From positions 186,001-250,000 of the forward strand of contig NZ_JANWGH010000001.1 in NCBI RefSeq assembly GCF_024919275.1: a DNA stretch of 64,000 nucleotides, read 5' to 3'. How positions within the stretch are numbered: the stretch's first letter is position 1; each line of letters opens with the position of its first letter. The notes under the pieces were generated by a model that saw nothing but the letters and a program-made list of their open reading frames with translations, was not told the DNA's origin and did not search any database. Source of the stretch: Algoriphagus limi (GTDB lineage Bacteria > Bacteroidota > Bacteroidia > Cytophagales > Cyclobacteriaceae). Shown here one piece after another: positions 34,973 to 44,101 of this stretch. The translations under genes were made by a program, and so were the position numbers.

Positions 34973-36076
34973 ATGCAGGGTAAAAAATTATGTTATGTTT
35001 TATGTTCTGACTTGCCTTTACCCTTCGAAGGAATAGGTAGTTGGACAGATGAAATGAATTATTTTTTAAAAAATACTCAGATTTTTGATTTCATACTTTC
35101 TCCAAATCCAAATTCTAGTGGTAAATATATTACATGCAATAAAAACCAAGTATCGCTAGTTCATCGATTTCTTTCTTTTGAAAGGAGGAAAAGCTATATC
35201 TATCGAGCTTATACCAAATCCCTTCTTGAGATTGGGAAATATGATAAACCTTTAAAAATCCTTGTAATAGATGATCAGGGTATTTTAAAAGCAATAGCAT
35301 CGATAAAAGATAAATTACCGGCAGGGTCTCAAATAATTTATTATTTCCATGGCCATCTATTGAATATTCCACCTTCCTTAATGTATAAAATTGATGAAGT
35401 GTTTTTTTTAACTAAAAGGGGATATTTAGAGAGTTTGTCAAATAGCTTACAATTTACTCCTGAAGTGAAGGTTCTGGGGAATGGGGTTTCTTCGGAAATA
35501 TTTAATATGCTCTCTCAAAAAGAAAAATCTTCACAACGAAAGAAGATGGGATTTGAGGAAGATGATATTATCATCACTTGGATGGCTAATTCAAGGCCAG
35601 TCAAGGGTATTCATCTTTTTTTAAAAATGCTTCCACTTTTGTTAAGTCAGGACAAAAGAATTAAAATTTTAATTATAGGCACCTCTAACTTACCAATCAA
35701 AACTCCTGAAAGAGTAATAGTTCTTGGAGTTTTACAACCAGAAGAATTAGCCAAATACCTGCAAATTAGTGATTTTTATTTTTTCACTTCACTTTGGAAA
35801 GAAGGTTTTGGACTTTCTTTAGTAGAGGCAATAAAGTGTGGGAATTTTATTTTGTGTCCAAAAAATGGAGGGATTGAAGAGGTTACATCCGATTATTCTA
35901 GGAAATCATTTGTAGAATATCCTAATATTCTTGAAAGTTGGACATCCTTATTTCAGGATTTATTAAGAACGAACAGATGGAAAGAAATCGAGCCTGAATT
36001 GGCTTTAAATATGAATAAATTTTATTCTCTTGATTCTTGGGTAGATCGCATGGAAAAAGCCTTGTTGGAAGCTTAA
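34973..36076 (+). CDS. GT4 family glycosyltransferase
   Basis: A 367-residue GT-B enzyme. The N-terminal domain is divergent (KKLCYVLCSDLPLPFEGIGSW); the C-terminal domain is clearer: ITWMANSRPVKGIHLFLKML near residue 200 and KEGFGLSLVEAIKCGNFI near residue 275, which is the E-x7-E donor motif. Follows the ABC transporter gene by 8 bp. After it come 70 bp without an evident terminator. Donor and linkage unknown. Confidence 0.88.
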   Translation: MQGKKLCYVLCSDLPLPFEGIGSWTDEMNYFLKNTQIFDFILSPNPNSSGKYITCNKNQVSLVHRFLSFERRKSYIYRAYTKSLLEIGKYDKPLKILVIDDQGILKAIASIKDKLPAGSQIIYYFHGHLLNIPPSLMYKIDEVFFLTKRGYLESLSNSLQFTPEVKVLGNGVSSEIFNMLSQKEKSSQRKKMGFEEDDIIITWMANSRPVKGIHLFLKMLPLLLSQDKRIKILIIGTSNLPIKTPERVIVLGVLQPEELAKYLQISDFYFFTSLWKEGFGLSLVEAIKCGNFILCPKNGGIEEVTSDYSRKSFVEYPNILESWTSLFQDLLRTNRWKEIEPELALNMNKFYSLDSWVDRMEKALLEA

Positions 36077-36146
36077 TTGCTATTCAAACTACTTAATGTT
36101 TTATCTAAGTTAAATCGAATTTTTATTTGAAATTGATTTTTATTTC

Positions 36147-36848
36147 ATGATTAATTTAATGAAAGATAAAGTAAGAACTTGGATCAATAGTCGCTATAGG
36201 GTTTCTTTTTCAAAATCTGGAGAAGATATTCAACTATTTAAGCTACTAAATAAATTCCAGGGAAAATACTTAGATATTGGGTGTTTTGAGCCTATTACCT
36301 TTTCAAATACCTATTACTTTTACTTGAAAGGTTGGAATGGATTTGTTGTTGATCCTAACCCAAGAGTAAAAAGTATGTTTTCGACTATTCGACCCAAAGA
36401 TCAATTTATTCAAAGAGGTATTTCTTCATATAACGGAAAGTTGACTTATTATATGTTGAAGGAAAATTTATCATCTATGAATACCTTTAATTATGATTTC
36501 TTAGTAGCGAACAACCTGACAAATTACATTGAATCACAAATTGAAGTACCACTATGTACTTTAGAAGAACTAGTAGATGATTTTGACTTATATAACAAAA
36601 TAGATTTTTTGGATGTGGATGTTGAGGGTTTAGATTTTGAGGTTCTTAGTTCAAATAATTGGGAAAAATTTAGACCCTCTTTGATCATGGTAGAAACAGA
36701 CTTATCTCTAGAAGAAGATTTGAATTCTCCCATTTATCAATTATTAAAAGAAAAAGATTACAAAATTCTTGCAAAACTAGTTCAGGAAACCAATGGGTCT
36801 GGGAATTTAATTTTTTGCAGATCCGATTATTCAGTTAATCCCAAATAA
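36147..36848 (+). CDS. FkbM family methyltransferase
   Basis: A 233-residue SAM-dependent methyltransferase of the FkbM group, which often O-methylates sugars or polyketides. Visible are SFSKSGEDIQLFKLLNKFQG, SAM motif GKYLDIGCFEPITFSNTYYF (near residue 40), NGFVVDPNPR, and the FkbM-specific IDFLDVDVEGLDFEVL (near residue 155) with its Asp/Glu residues. Soluble. ATG start; an in-frame ATG four codons later is also possible. The next gene starts directly after the stop codon. Confidence 0.9.
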   Translation: MINLMKDKVRTWINSRYRVSFSKSGEDIQLFKLLNKFQGKYLDIGCFEPITFSNTYYFYLKGWNGFVVDPNPRVKSMFSTIRPKDQFIQRGISSYNGKLTYYMLKENLSSMNTFNYDFLVANNLTNYIESQIEVPLCTLEELVDDFDLYNKIDFLDVDVEGLDFEVLSSNNWEKFRPSLIMVETDLSLEEDLNSPIYQLLKEKDYKILAKLVQETNGSGNLIFCRSDYSVNPK

Positions 36849-37862
36849 ATGAGAGAAGGAGTAAATCCAGCTAAGCTGAATCCATTTATTGAAAAGAAAT
36901 ATTTCCATAGGATTATTATCCCTGTCTTTATTCCTGACTTTAATGGATATTTTAAAAATATTTTTGAAGTCTATAAGATATGTTTGGAGTCAGCTTGGTT
37001 GACTCAACATGGACGATCTGCGATTACAGTTGTAGATAATGGTTCTTGTATTGAGGCTAAAACTTGGTTGAATTCTCTTTATGAATCAGGAAAGATTGAA
37101 ACATTGATTTCTCATTCAAAAAATATTGGTAAAGTAGATGCAATCCTTGGAGCTGCTCGTAGTTGTAGAGAAGATTTAATTACAATTTCTGATAGCGATA
37201 TTTTATTTAGAAATGGTTGGCAAGAAGCAGTGGAAAAAGTTTTTTTAGATTTCCCCAAAGCAGGATCTGTTGCTCCTTTCCCTATATCAAGGCATCTATA
37301 TTACTATTCTAGTTCAACCCAAATGGCAGTCGCTTTGGGTAGATTATCTTTTTCCTTTGAAAAATCTCCTAATTGGAAGGATATCCAAGAAAATTATTAT
37401 TGCTACAATTGGTCTTTCGATATTAATTATGATAGTCTCCTACCTGTTGTAAGATCAAAGACAGGAAAAGCTGTTTTAGGCAGTGGTCATCAAGTCATGA
37501 CAATACGAAGAGAAGCAATATTCTCTATGCCTTCAGAACCTTGTTTTATCAAAATTTCTTCAAGTAGCGAAAGTAATTGGATAGATCGGCCAATCGATGA
37601 AGCAGGGTTTTGGAGATTAAGTACTTTTGACACTTGGGTTTATCATATGGGGAATCATGTTACGGAGACTAATTTGAAAAATTTCAAATTAATATTTAAA
37701 AGTGATGCGTTTCCTGAATTAATAAAGCTTCCAAAACTTCAAATCAAAAAAAAATCTCAGTTTGTAAAACGAGTTTTATCAAAATATTTTAAAATCAAGT
37801 TTGATAAAAGACCACCTGCTCCAAAATTAAAAATTCAACTAGAGCAGGATCGAGTTTTATGA
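36849..37862 (+). CDS. Divergent GT2-like glycosyltransferase
   Basis: 337 residues with a GT-A pattern: FHRIIIPVFIPDFNGYFKNI, SAITVVDNGSCIEAKTWLNS, SHSKNIGKVDAILGAARSCR, and the DxD-type metal motif in LITISDSDILFRNGW near residue 110. The C-terminal half (HMGNHVTETNLKNF, then a Lys-rich tail) is not typical. A transferase role is likely by fold and neighbourhood, specificity unknown. The ATG follows the previous stop codon with no gap. About 58 bp separate it from the next gene. Confidence 0.82.
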   Translation: MREGVNPAKLNPFIEKKYFHRIIIPVFIPDFNGYFKNIFEVYKICLESAWLTQHGRSAITVVDNGSCIEAKTWLNSLYESGKIETLISHSKNIGKVDAILGAARSCREDLITISDSDILFRNGWQEAVEKVFLDFPKAGSVAPFPISRHLYYYSSSTQMAVALGRLSFSFEKSPNWKDIQENYYCYNWSFDINYDSLLPVVRSKTGKAVLGSGHQVMTIRREAIFSMPSEPCFIKISSSSESNWIDRPIDEAGFWRLSTFDTWVYHMGNHVTETNLKNFKLIFKSDAFPELIKLPKLQIKKKSQFVKRVLSKYFKIKFDKRPPAPKLKIQLEQDRVL

Positions 37863-37920
37863 TTTTTTCATTCAGGTGATTTACTTCAGCTTTTGATTTA
37901 TTTAAAATCTACATCTCCAA

Positions 37921-39315
37921 TTGACTAAAGAGGCTAAAATTTGCTTTTTAATACCTGATGGAGTAGGTATCAGGAATTATCTTTATTCGGATATTATGAA
38001 GGACCTTCATAATTCAGGGTTTCAATTACAGGTTTGGCATGCACTAAGTCCTGAAGTTATCCGTCAATCTGAGAGAATAAACTCCTTTGAAATTGATTCT
38101 TTTGATCTCATAACTTATAAAGAGGATGTTATAACACAAATACTCCGGGAATCCATTGCTTTTTCTAGGTTAAGGAGGGGGGCAAAATTGACCCAAAATG
38201 AAACCATAATGACAAATTGGAAAAAGGAAAATCTATCTTTTAAAAAGAAGATGCTTCTCAATTTGTCTGAGTTCTTAGGGAAATTTTTGGATAACTATAC
38301 TAGTATCCTACAAACAGAAAAGTTACTTGATTCGAGGATTAGAGGTAGCAAAGCTTATTTAACGTATAAAAAGGAACTATTTGAGATGAATCCTCAGGTT
38401 CTTTTTTGTACGCATCAACGACTTCCTGCGGCTAGCCCAGCTCTTTTGGCAGCAAAAGATTTGGGAATAAAAACCATTACTGCAATTTTTTCTTGGGACA
38501 ATTTACCTAAAGCTAGACTGGCTATACGTCCGGATTTTTATCTTGTTTGGTCCGAATATATGGCAAAGGAATTAAGATTTTATTATCCTGAAGTAAAAGT
38601 GGAGCAGATAAAAATTACCGGAACTCCTCAATTTGATTTTTATGTAAAAAATGACCTAATCGAAGATAGGGTTGAATTTGCAAGAAAGTTTGGGTTAGAT
38701 CCAGGTAAAAAATGGATTTGTTTTTCAGGTGATGATATAAAAACCTCACCTTACGATGATAAATATTTATTTGATATAGCTGAAGCTTTGAAAAATGAGG
38801 AAGATATCCAAATCATTTTTAGACAAGTGCCTGTAGAAAACACAGCTAGATATAAGGCTGTTTTGGAAAGGTTTCCTCAAATTTTCCACATTAATCCTTT
38901 TTGGGAGAAGGGCAAATATTGGCAGCAGTTTTTCCCTTATCCTGAGGATATTTCACATTTGATAAATCTCGCTTTCCATTGTCAAACTGTGATAAATATT
39001 GGGTCAACGATGGCCTTGGATTTTGCATTTTTTGATCATCCCGGTTTATACTTAAGATATGATCATACTCAGAGTCAAGTTTGGAAAACAGAAACCATAT
39101 ATAACTTTCAGCACTTTCGATCAATGGAAGATTTAGATGCAGTGGGCTGGATTCATTCTCCAGAAGAAATTTTATCAAAAGTAAAGCAGGCCATTTATCA
39201 ACCTCTTACTATAGCTAAAGATCGGAAAAAATGGTTAGAAAGGATTGTTTTAAACCCTAAACTCAAAACTTCTTCGTCTAGAATTGTATCATTTATTCGG
39301 GAAGAACTGAATTAA
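37921..39315 (+). CDS. Predicted GT-B-fold glycosyl- or glycerophosphotransferase, unassigned
   Basis: 464 residues. The N-terminal half has a Rossmann start (ICFLIPDGVGIRNYLYSDIM) and VLFCTHQRLPAASPALLAAKDLG. The C-terminal half has ITGTPQFDFYVK, KWICFSGDDIKTSPYDD and a donor-site-like VINIGSTMALDFAFFDHPGLYL. This recalls CDP-glycerol glycerophosphotransferases and capsule KpsS-like proteins, but I cannot place it in a family. No membrane helix. Start is TTG 37921, since no ATG occurs before residue about 27. It is probably one transfer step in cluster 2. Confidence 0.7.
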   Translation: MTKEAKICFLIPDGVGIRNYLYSDIMKDLHNSGFQLQVWHALSPEVIRQSERINSFEIDSFDLITYKEDVITQILRESIAFSRLRRGAKLTQNETIMTNWKKENLSFKKKMLLNLSEFLGKFLDNYTSILQTEKLLDSRIRGSKAYLTYKKELFEMNPQVLFCTHQRLPAASPALLAAKDLGIKTITAIFSWDNLPKARLAIRPDFYLVWSEYMAKELRFYYPEVKVEQIKITGTPQFDFYVKNDLIEDRVEFARKFGLDPGKKWICFSGDDIKTSPYDDKYLFDIAEALKNEEDIQIIFRQVPVENTARYKAVLERFPQIFHINPFWEKGKYWQQFFPYPEDISHLINLAFHCQTVINIGSTMALDFAFFDHPGLYLRYDHTQSQVWKTETIYNFQHFRSMEDLDAVGWIHSPEEILSKVKQAIYQPLTIAKDRKKWLERIVLNPKLKTSSSRIVSFIREELN

Positions 39316-39328
39316 AGCCTTAAACGGT

Positions 39329-40471
39329 ATGCATATTTGTTTTTTATCTCAAGAATTCCCTAGAAAAGGAGCAATTCATGGAGGAATTGGAAGTTTTCTT
39401 TTGACCTTTTCCAAAAGTTTGGTGGATAAAGGGCATCAAGTTACTGTAGTAGGGGTTTCAGGAAATAAATTTGAAGACTTTATTCAGGAGGGTGTCCGAG
39501 TAGTTAATTTTCCGGGAAGTAAGGCTAGATTAATAGGATGGTGGAGAAATTTTAAAAAAATTGATCAATTTCTAGATAAGTTAAATTTAGATTCTCCCAT
39601 AGATATTATTGAGGGTTCTGAATTGACTTTAGCCTTTTTGAAAAGAAAAAAAGGAATAAAATATATTATTCGATTGCATGGGGGGCATCATTTTTTTGCA
39701 GAAGGGGAGAATCGTAAAATAGATAATTGGAAAGCTTATCAAGAGCACAAATCATTTTCTAAGTCAGACGGATTCATCGCCGTGTCAGAGTACGTGAAAA
39801 ATCATACAGCTAAATACCTTTCTTATCATGGAAAACCAGTTGAAATTATTAATTATCCGGTTGGACTAACAAAATTTTATCCAGCTGATAATGAGTTGGC
39901 TATCCCATTCCGATTAGTTTTTGCTGGGACAGTCTGTGAAAAAAAAGGTATTAGACAATTAATCCAAGCTCTTCCGATTATAGCGGAGGAGTTTCCTGAA
40001 ATCCATTTAGAGGTTTATGGAAGAGACTGGCTTTTTCCAAATGGGACTTCATATATTCAATTTTTAAAAGATACTATGCCTAAAGAAGCTCTTGATAGGG
40101 TGAGGTTTCATGGACCCGTTTCACATGATGATTTACCTGGTTATTATGAGCAAGCTGAAATCTGTATTTTTCCTTCCCATATGGAAACTCAGGGGTTAGT
40201 CGCACCCGAAGCCATGTCGATGATGAAACCTGTTATTTTTTCAAAAACAGGTCCAGGTCCTGAAACGATTGTGCATGGTGTTGATGGCTGGCTTTGTGAC
40301 CCGAAATCCCCAGAAGATATTGCTAATACTGTCTTAGAGGCTTTCCATTGTAGAGATAAATTTTTGAAAATTGGGAAAGCTGCCAGAACTAAAGTTTTTT
40401 CCAAGTTCGATCCTGAAATAATTACGGAAAAGAATCTGAAATTTTACCAGAAAATTCTACAGATTTCATGA
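39329..40471 (+). CDS. GT4 family glycosyltransferase
   Basis: A 380-residue GT-B retaining transferase. N-terminal HICFLSQEFPRKGAIHGGIGSF contains the Gly-rich acceptor-side loop, then IIRLHGGHHFF. C-terminal FAGTVCEKKGIRQLIQALP (near residue 200) and METQGLVAPEAMSMMKPVIF (near residue 290) give the donor-site motif. ATG start 13 bp after the previous gene. Its stop overlaps the next start as ATGA, so translation is likely coupled. Confidence 0.92.
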   Translation: MHICFLSQEFPRKGAIHGGIGSFLLTFSKSLVDKGHQVTVVGVSGNKFEDFIQEGVRVVNFPGSKARLIGWWRNFKKIDQFLDKLNLDSPIDIIEGSELTLAFLKRKKGIKYIIRLHGGHHFFAEGENRKIDNWKAYQEHKSFSKSDGFIAVSEYVKNHTAKYLSYHGKPVEIINYPVGLTKFYPADNELAIPFRLVFAGTVCEKKGIRQLIQALPIIAEEFPEIHLEVYGRDWLFPNGTSYIQFLKDTMPKEALDRVRFHGPVSHDDLPGYYEQAEICIFPSHMETQGLVAPEAMSMMKPVIFSKTGPGPETIVHGVDGWLCDPKSPEDIANTVLEAFHCRDKFLKIGKAARTKVFSKFDPEIITEKNLKFYQKILQIS

Positions 40472-41604
40472 AGCTTTTGGTGATTGGACATGTCGTCCAT
40501 AAATATCACAACCAAAAGTATTTTGGCTATGGCCCTTATGTAAAAGAAATGAATCTATGGTTTAAAGGGGCTAATCAGGTTACAGTAGTAGCTCCTTTAA
40601 CTTTTGGAAAAGGCCCAGACCCGATAGATTTACCTTATCAACACTCAAATTTAACCTTAATAACGGTTCCAGAATTCTCTATTAATTCTCCTAAGTCAAT
40701 TTTTCTTTCCTTATTGAAGCTTCCTAATATATTTTTCAAAGTTTGGATGCAAATGAAGGATGCAGACCATATACATTTGCGATGTCCTGGAAATATGGGT
40801 TTAGTAGGGACAATTGTTCAAATTTTTTTTCCATCTAAAATAAAAACAGCCAAGTATGCCGGTAATTGGGACCCTCAAAGTAATCAACCTTTTTCGTATC
40901 GTTTGCAGCAAAAAATTCTTAGCAATCCATCATTGACTAAAAATATGCAGGTGTTGGTTTATGGTGAATGGCCAAATCAATCCAATAATATTTATCCATT
41001 TTTTACAGCTTCATATTCTGAAAGTGAAAAACTTGACCTTTCTCCAAGAGAGCTTTCTATAAAAAAGAAAATCAAGTTATTGTTTGTTGGAGGCTTAAAT
41101 GGAGGAAAGCAGCCTGTTCTTTCAGTAAAAGTCTTGAAAAGTCTGATTGACAAAGATATTGATGCCCAATTAGATTATTTCGGGGAAGGACCGGAAAGAA
41201 CTACTATTGAAGAATTTATTATAAAAAATAAATTATCTCATCGAGTTAAAATACATGGAAATCAGCCTGCTGATAAAGTTAAAGAAGCCTATAAAAATGC
41301 TCACTTTTTGATTTTTATATCTAAAAGTGAGGGATGGCCTAAGGTAGTTGCAGAAGCTATGTTTTGGGGTTGTCTACCTATTACCTCACCTGTTTCCTGT
41401 GTTCCCCAGATGCTTGGTTATGGCCAAAGGGGGGAATTAGTAGGGGATGATTTGGAGGGGATCTCAAATAAACTGGAATTCTTGATTAATTCTCCAGATT
41501 TATATTCAGAAAAAGTAATGAAGGCATGCGAATGGAGTAGGCAGTTTACTTTGGAAAGGTTTGAAGAAGAGATCTCAGCCCTTTTAGCCAGACAAGAAAA
41601 TTGA
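40468..41604 (+). CDS. GT4 family glycosyltransferase
   Basis: 378 residues, GT-B fold. N-terminal domain begins KLLVIGHVVHKYHNQKYFG and includes DHIHLRCPGNMGL. C-terminal KLLFVGGLNGGKQPVLSVKV (near residue 200), DYFGEGPERTTIEEF and SKSEGWPKVVAEAMFWGCLP (near residue 290) are standard GT4 donor-binding motifs. Coupled by 4-bp overlaps on both sides (ATGA before, TTGA after). Sugar specificity unknown. Confidence 0.9.
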   Translation: MKLLVIGHVVHKYHNQKYFGYGPYVKEMNLWFKGANQVTVVAPLTFGKGPDPIDLPYQHSNLTLITVPEFSINSPKSIFLSLLKLPNIFFKVWMQMKDADHIHLRCPGNMGLVGTIVQIFFPSKIKTAKYAGNWDPQSNQPFSYRLQQKILSNPSLTKNMQVLVYGEWPNQSNNIYPFFTASYSESEKLDLSPRELSIKKKIKLLFVGGLNGGKQPVLSVKVLKSLIDKDIDAQLDYFGEGPERTTIEEFIIKNKLSHRVKIHGNQPADKVKEAYKNAHFLIFISKSEGWPKVVAEAMFWGCLPITSPVSCVPQMLGYGQRGELVGDDLEGISNKLEFLINSPDLYSEKVMKACEWSRQFTLERFEEEISALLARQEN

Positions 41605-42692
41605 AAATTCTCCAATTAGTAGATACGCTTTACCCGGGAGGAGCTGAAAGAATGGCCGTAAATTTAGCCAACTACCTTAAAGAAAAGGAAGTAAATAATC
41701 TTTTGGTAGTAAGCAGAAGCTCAGGAAAACTAGCTGACTTTGTTAAAAATCCTGACCAAGTAAAGCTTTTGCATAAAAGATCAACTCTTGACCTTAAAGC
41801 CTTTTTAAAGCTATTTAGGTTAGTAAATCAATTTCAACCCAATGTAATCCATGCTCATGGAACCTCAATCTATTGGGCAGTTGCGATTAGGTTTTTTAAG
41901 CCCAGCCTAAGGTTGATATGGCATGATCATTTGGGAATTAGTCAAGAGGTTATTACTAATAATCCACGTCATGAATTAAAAGTTTTATCTCCTTGGATAG
42001 ATTTTATCATTACTGCAAATGCAAATACTGAGTCTTATTGGATTCAATCAAAAATCAAAAAGTCATCCCAGATTCGATATATTGGAAATTTCCCTTTATT
42101 GGACGCAGTTTCATCTACTTTTGTAGAACCTTTTACTTTTCTTCATCTAGCGAATTTTAGATCTGAAAAGGGTCAAAAATATTTAATTGAGGCAGCAAAA
42201 GTTTTAGAAAGTAGAGGGTTAGATTTTAAGGTTAGACTTGTAGGCCAAGCTGTCGATCCAAGTTGGAAAAATGAATGCATGGAATTGGTTTCAAATCAAG
42301 GGCTGTCAAACTTAGTTTCGGTGGAAGATGCTAATCCTGATGTAAGTAAATTAATGGGACAAGTACATGCTGGCCTAGTGGTTTCCGATCGAGAGGGTCT
42401 CCCTGTTGCATTATTGGAGTATGGTTTAGCTGGTCTACCGGTAATTAGTTCAAAAGTAGGGCAATGCGAAGATGTTCTAGGAAATGGGAAGTATGGAGAA
42501 CTAATTGACCCCGGTAATATTCTTCAATTAACAAATGCGATGGAGTATCTCATAAATCATCCTATGGAAGGAAAGCGGAAAGGGGAGTCCTTCCAACAAC
42601 ATGTTTATGAAACTTATGGGCCAAAGCACTTTTTTAAAGCCTATTCTGAAATTTTAAAAATTAATTTTCATTTAAATCTTTTTGAAAATTGA
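41601..42692 (+). CDS. GT4 family glycosyltransferase
   Basis: 363 residues. N-terminal MKILQLVDTLYPGGAERMAV is the classic GT4 start, with the GGAE loop near residue 15, then NVIHAHGTSIYWAVAIRF. C-terminal NFRSEKGQKYLIEAAKVL and REGLPVALLEYGLAGLPVIS (near residue 260) contain the donor motif. The start is a TTG within TTGA, overlapping the previous stop; the strong GT4 N-terminus right after it supports this choice. The stop again overlaps the next TTG start. Confidence 0.92.
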   Translation: MKILQLVDTLYPGGAERMAVNLANYLKEKEVNNLLVVSRSSGKLADFVKNPDQVKLLHKRSTLDLKAFLKLFRLVNQFQPNVIHAHGTSIYWAVAIRFFKPSLRLIWHDHLGISQEVITNNPRHELKVLSPWIDFIITANANTESYWIQSKIKKSSQIRYIGNFPLLDAVSSTFVEPFTFLHLANFRSEKGQKYLIEAAKVLESRGLDFKVRLVGQAVDPSWKNECMELVSNQGLSNLVSVEDANPDVSKLMGQVHAGLVVSDREGLPVALLEYGLAGLPVISSKVGQCEDVLGNGKYGELIDPGNILQLTNAMEYLINHPMEGKRKGESFQQHVYETYGPKHFFKAYSEILKINFHLNLFEN

Positions 42693-44101
42693 TCAAATTT
42701 CTTCTTCAGAATAAACAACCTATTATTTTAATCCTAATTCATATTCTATTAGGGTTTTCAGCTACAATTACCCCATTTGGAATTATTGCCTGGTTTTACC
42801 TTGTTTTAATCAGTTCAGCTGTTTATGTAATGAAAGAGAAGAGATCAATTTTTATTTTGGTCTCTTTACTGTTTTATCTTATTTCATTTGAACTTCTTGC
42901 TAGGATGGCAAGGACTTCCCCATTTATTCCCTATGAGCTAGGTAAATATCTGCTTTGCGCAGGTCTGATCTTTGGGATTATTAGAAGTAAGGTAATCGGC
43001 TCTCTTGGGGCAATAATGCTGGTTTGTTTACTCCCCGCATTTTTTGTGGATGTTTCTGGACAAGTTCAACAGTCTGATATCATTTTTAACGTTCTTGGGC
43101 CGATCAATGTAGCATTAGCCATTACTTTTTTTAATAAAAAGGTTATTAGCTCACTGAATTTGGGGAGTATTATAAGATTGATGGTGTATCCAATTTTAGG
43201 TGTTTTAGCATACACCTTTTTAAAAGCTCCTGATTTCGATGAGGTTGAATTTTCATTAGGAGGAAATGTCGATCTAAGTGGAGGATTTGGTTCAAATCAG
43301 GTTTCAACTCTATTTGGTCTTGGTACCCTCTTCATTTTTATCATGTTGATCAATAAATGGAAGTTTTCAGGTTATTTTATCGTTGACGCTTTAATATTAT
43401 TTGCCTTATCCTTTCAAGGTTTACTTACTTTCTCTAGAGGAGGAATGTTAGGAGCATTACTAGGAGTTATTGTTATTATATTCTTCGTTAGAACCTCCCC
43501 TCGTCGATTGACTTACAAGTATAAATTACCAAAGATTGGCAAATATGTTCTTCCCGGGATAATAATTGCCGCGCTCTCTTTCATTGTAGTAAATGAGATT
43601 ACAAATGGGCTTTTGACATTACGGTATCAAGGAGAAACCATGGGGACTCTTCAAGGAACTAAAGAAAGGACTCTATATACCATCACAACAGGTCGTTTAG
43701 ATATTTTTATAGGTGATGTTAATCTTTGGTTTGATCATTTCATCTTTGGAGTTGGCGCTGGAGCATCTCGGTTTTTAAGGGAAACTCTAAATGGAACAGT
43801 AGCACACGTTGAGGTAAGCAGGTTGTTAGCTGAGCATGGATTTTTTGGATTTATTTATTTTTTAATTCTTTGTTGGATTGGCTTGGCAATTTTAAAATAC
43901 AATGAGAATCCAATCATCAAAGGAGTTCTTTTTGCCTTTTACTTAGTTGGAATTTATACTTCATTTCATGCTGCAATGAGAACTTATGTGACACCGGCAT
44001 TGATTGGATTAAGTGTCTTGATCATTAGAAAGCCAAAAGTAGGAGCTACCAAAAAACCAAAAATAAAAAGGAGTAGGCCACAATTAATTCTTGAAAAATA
44101 G
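42689..44101 (+). CDS. Wzy/O-antigen ligase-like polymerase
   Basis: 470 residues with about 11-12 membrane helices. Mid-protein it has GFGSNQVSTLFGLGTLF and LTFSRGGMLGALLGVIVI, matching the SRG region of O-antigen ligase/polymerase (Wzy_C/WaaL) proteins. A large periplasmic loop (about residues 300-375) has GVGAGASRFLRE and HVEVSRLLAEHGFFGF, the typical loop His-Glu area. The C-terminus is basic. It should polymerise or ligate the cluster 2 glycan. TTG start in a TTGA overlap. Confidence 0.87.
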   Translation: MIKFLLQNKQPIILILIHILLGFSATITPFGIIAWFYLVLISSAVYVMKEKRSIFILVSLLFYLISFELLARMARTSPFIPYELGKYLLCAGLIFGIIRSKVIGSLGAIMLVCLLPAFFVDVSGQVQQSDIIFNVLGPINVALAITFFNKKVISSLNLGSIIRLMVYPILGVLAYTFLKAPDFDEVEFSLGGNVDLSGGFGSNQVSTLFGLGTLFIFIMLINKWKFSGYFIVDALILFALSFQGLLTFSRGGMLGALLGVIVIIFFVRTSPRRLTYKYKLPKIGKYVLPGIIIAALSFIVVNEITNGLLTLRYQGETMGTLQGTKERTLYTITTGRLDIFIGDVNLWFDHFIFGVGAGASRFLRETLNGTVAHVEVSRLLAEHGFFGFIYFLILCWIGLAILKYNENPIIKGVLFAFYLVGIYTSFHAAMRTYVTPALIGLSVLIIRKPKVGATKKPKIKRSRPQLILEK

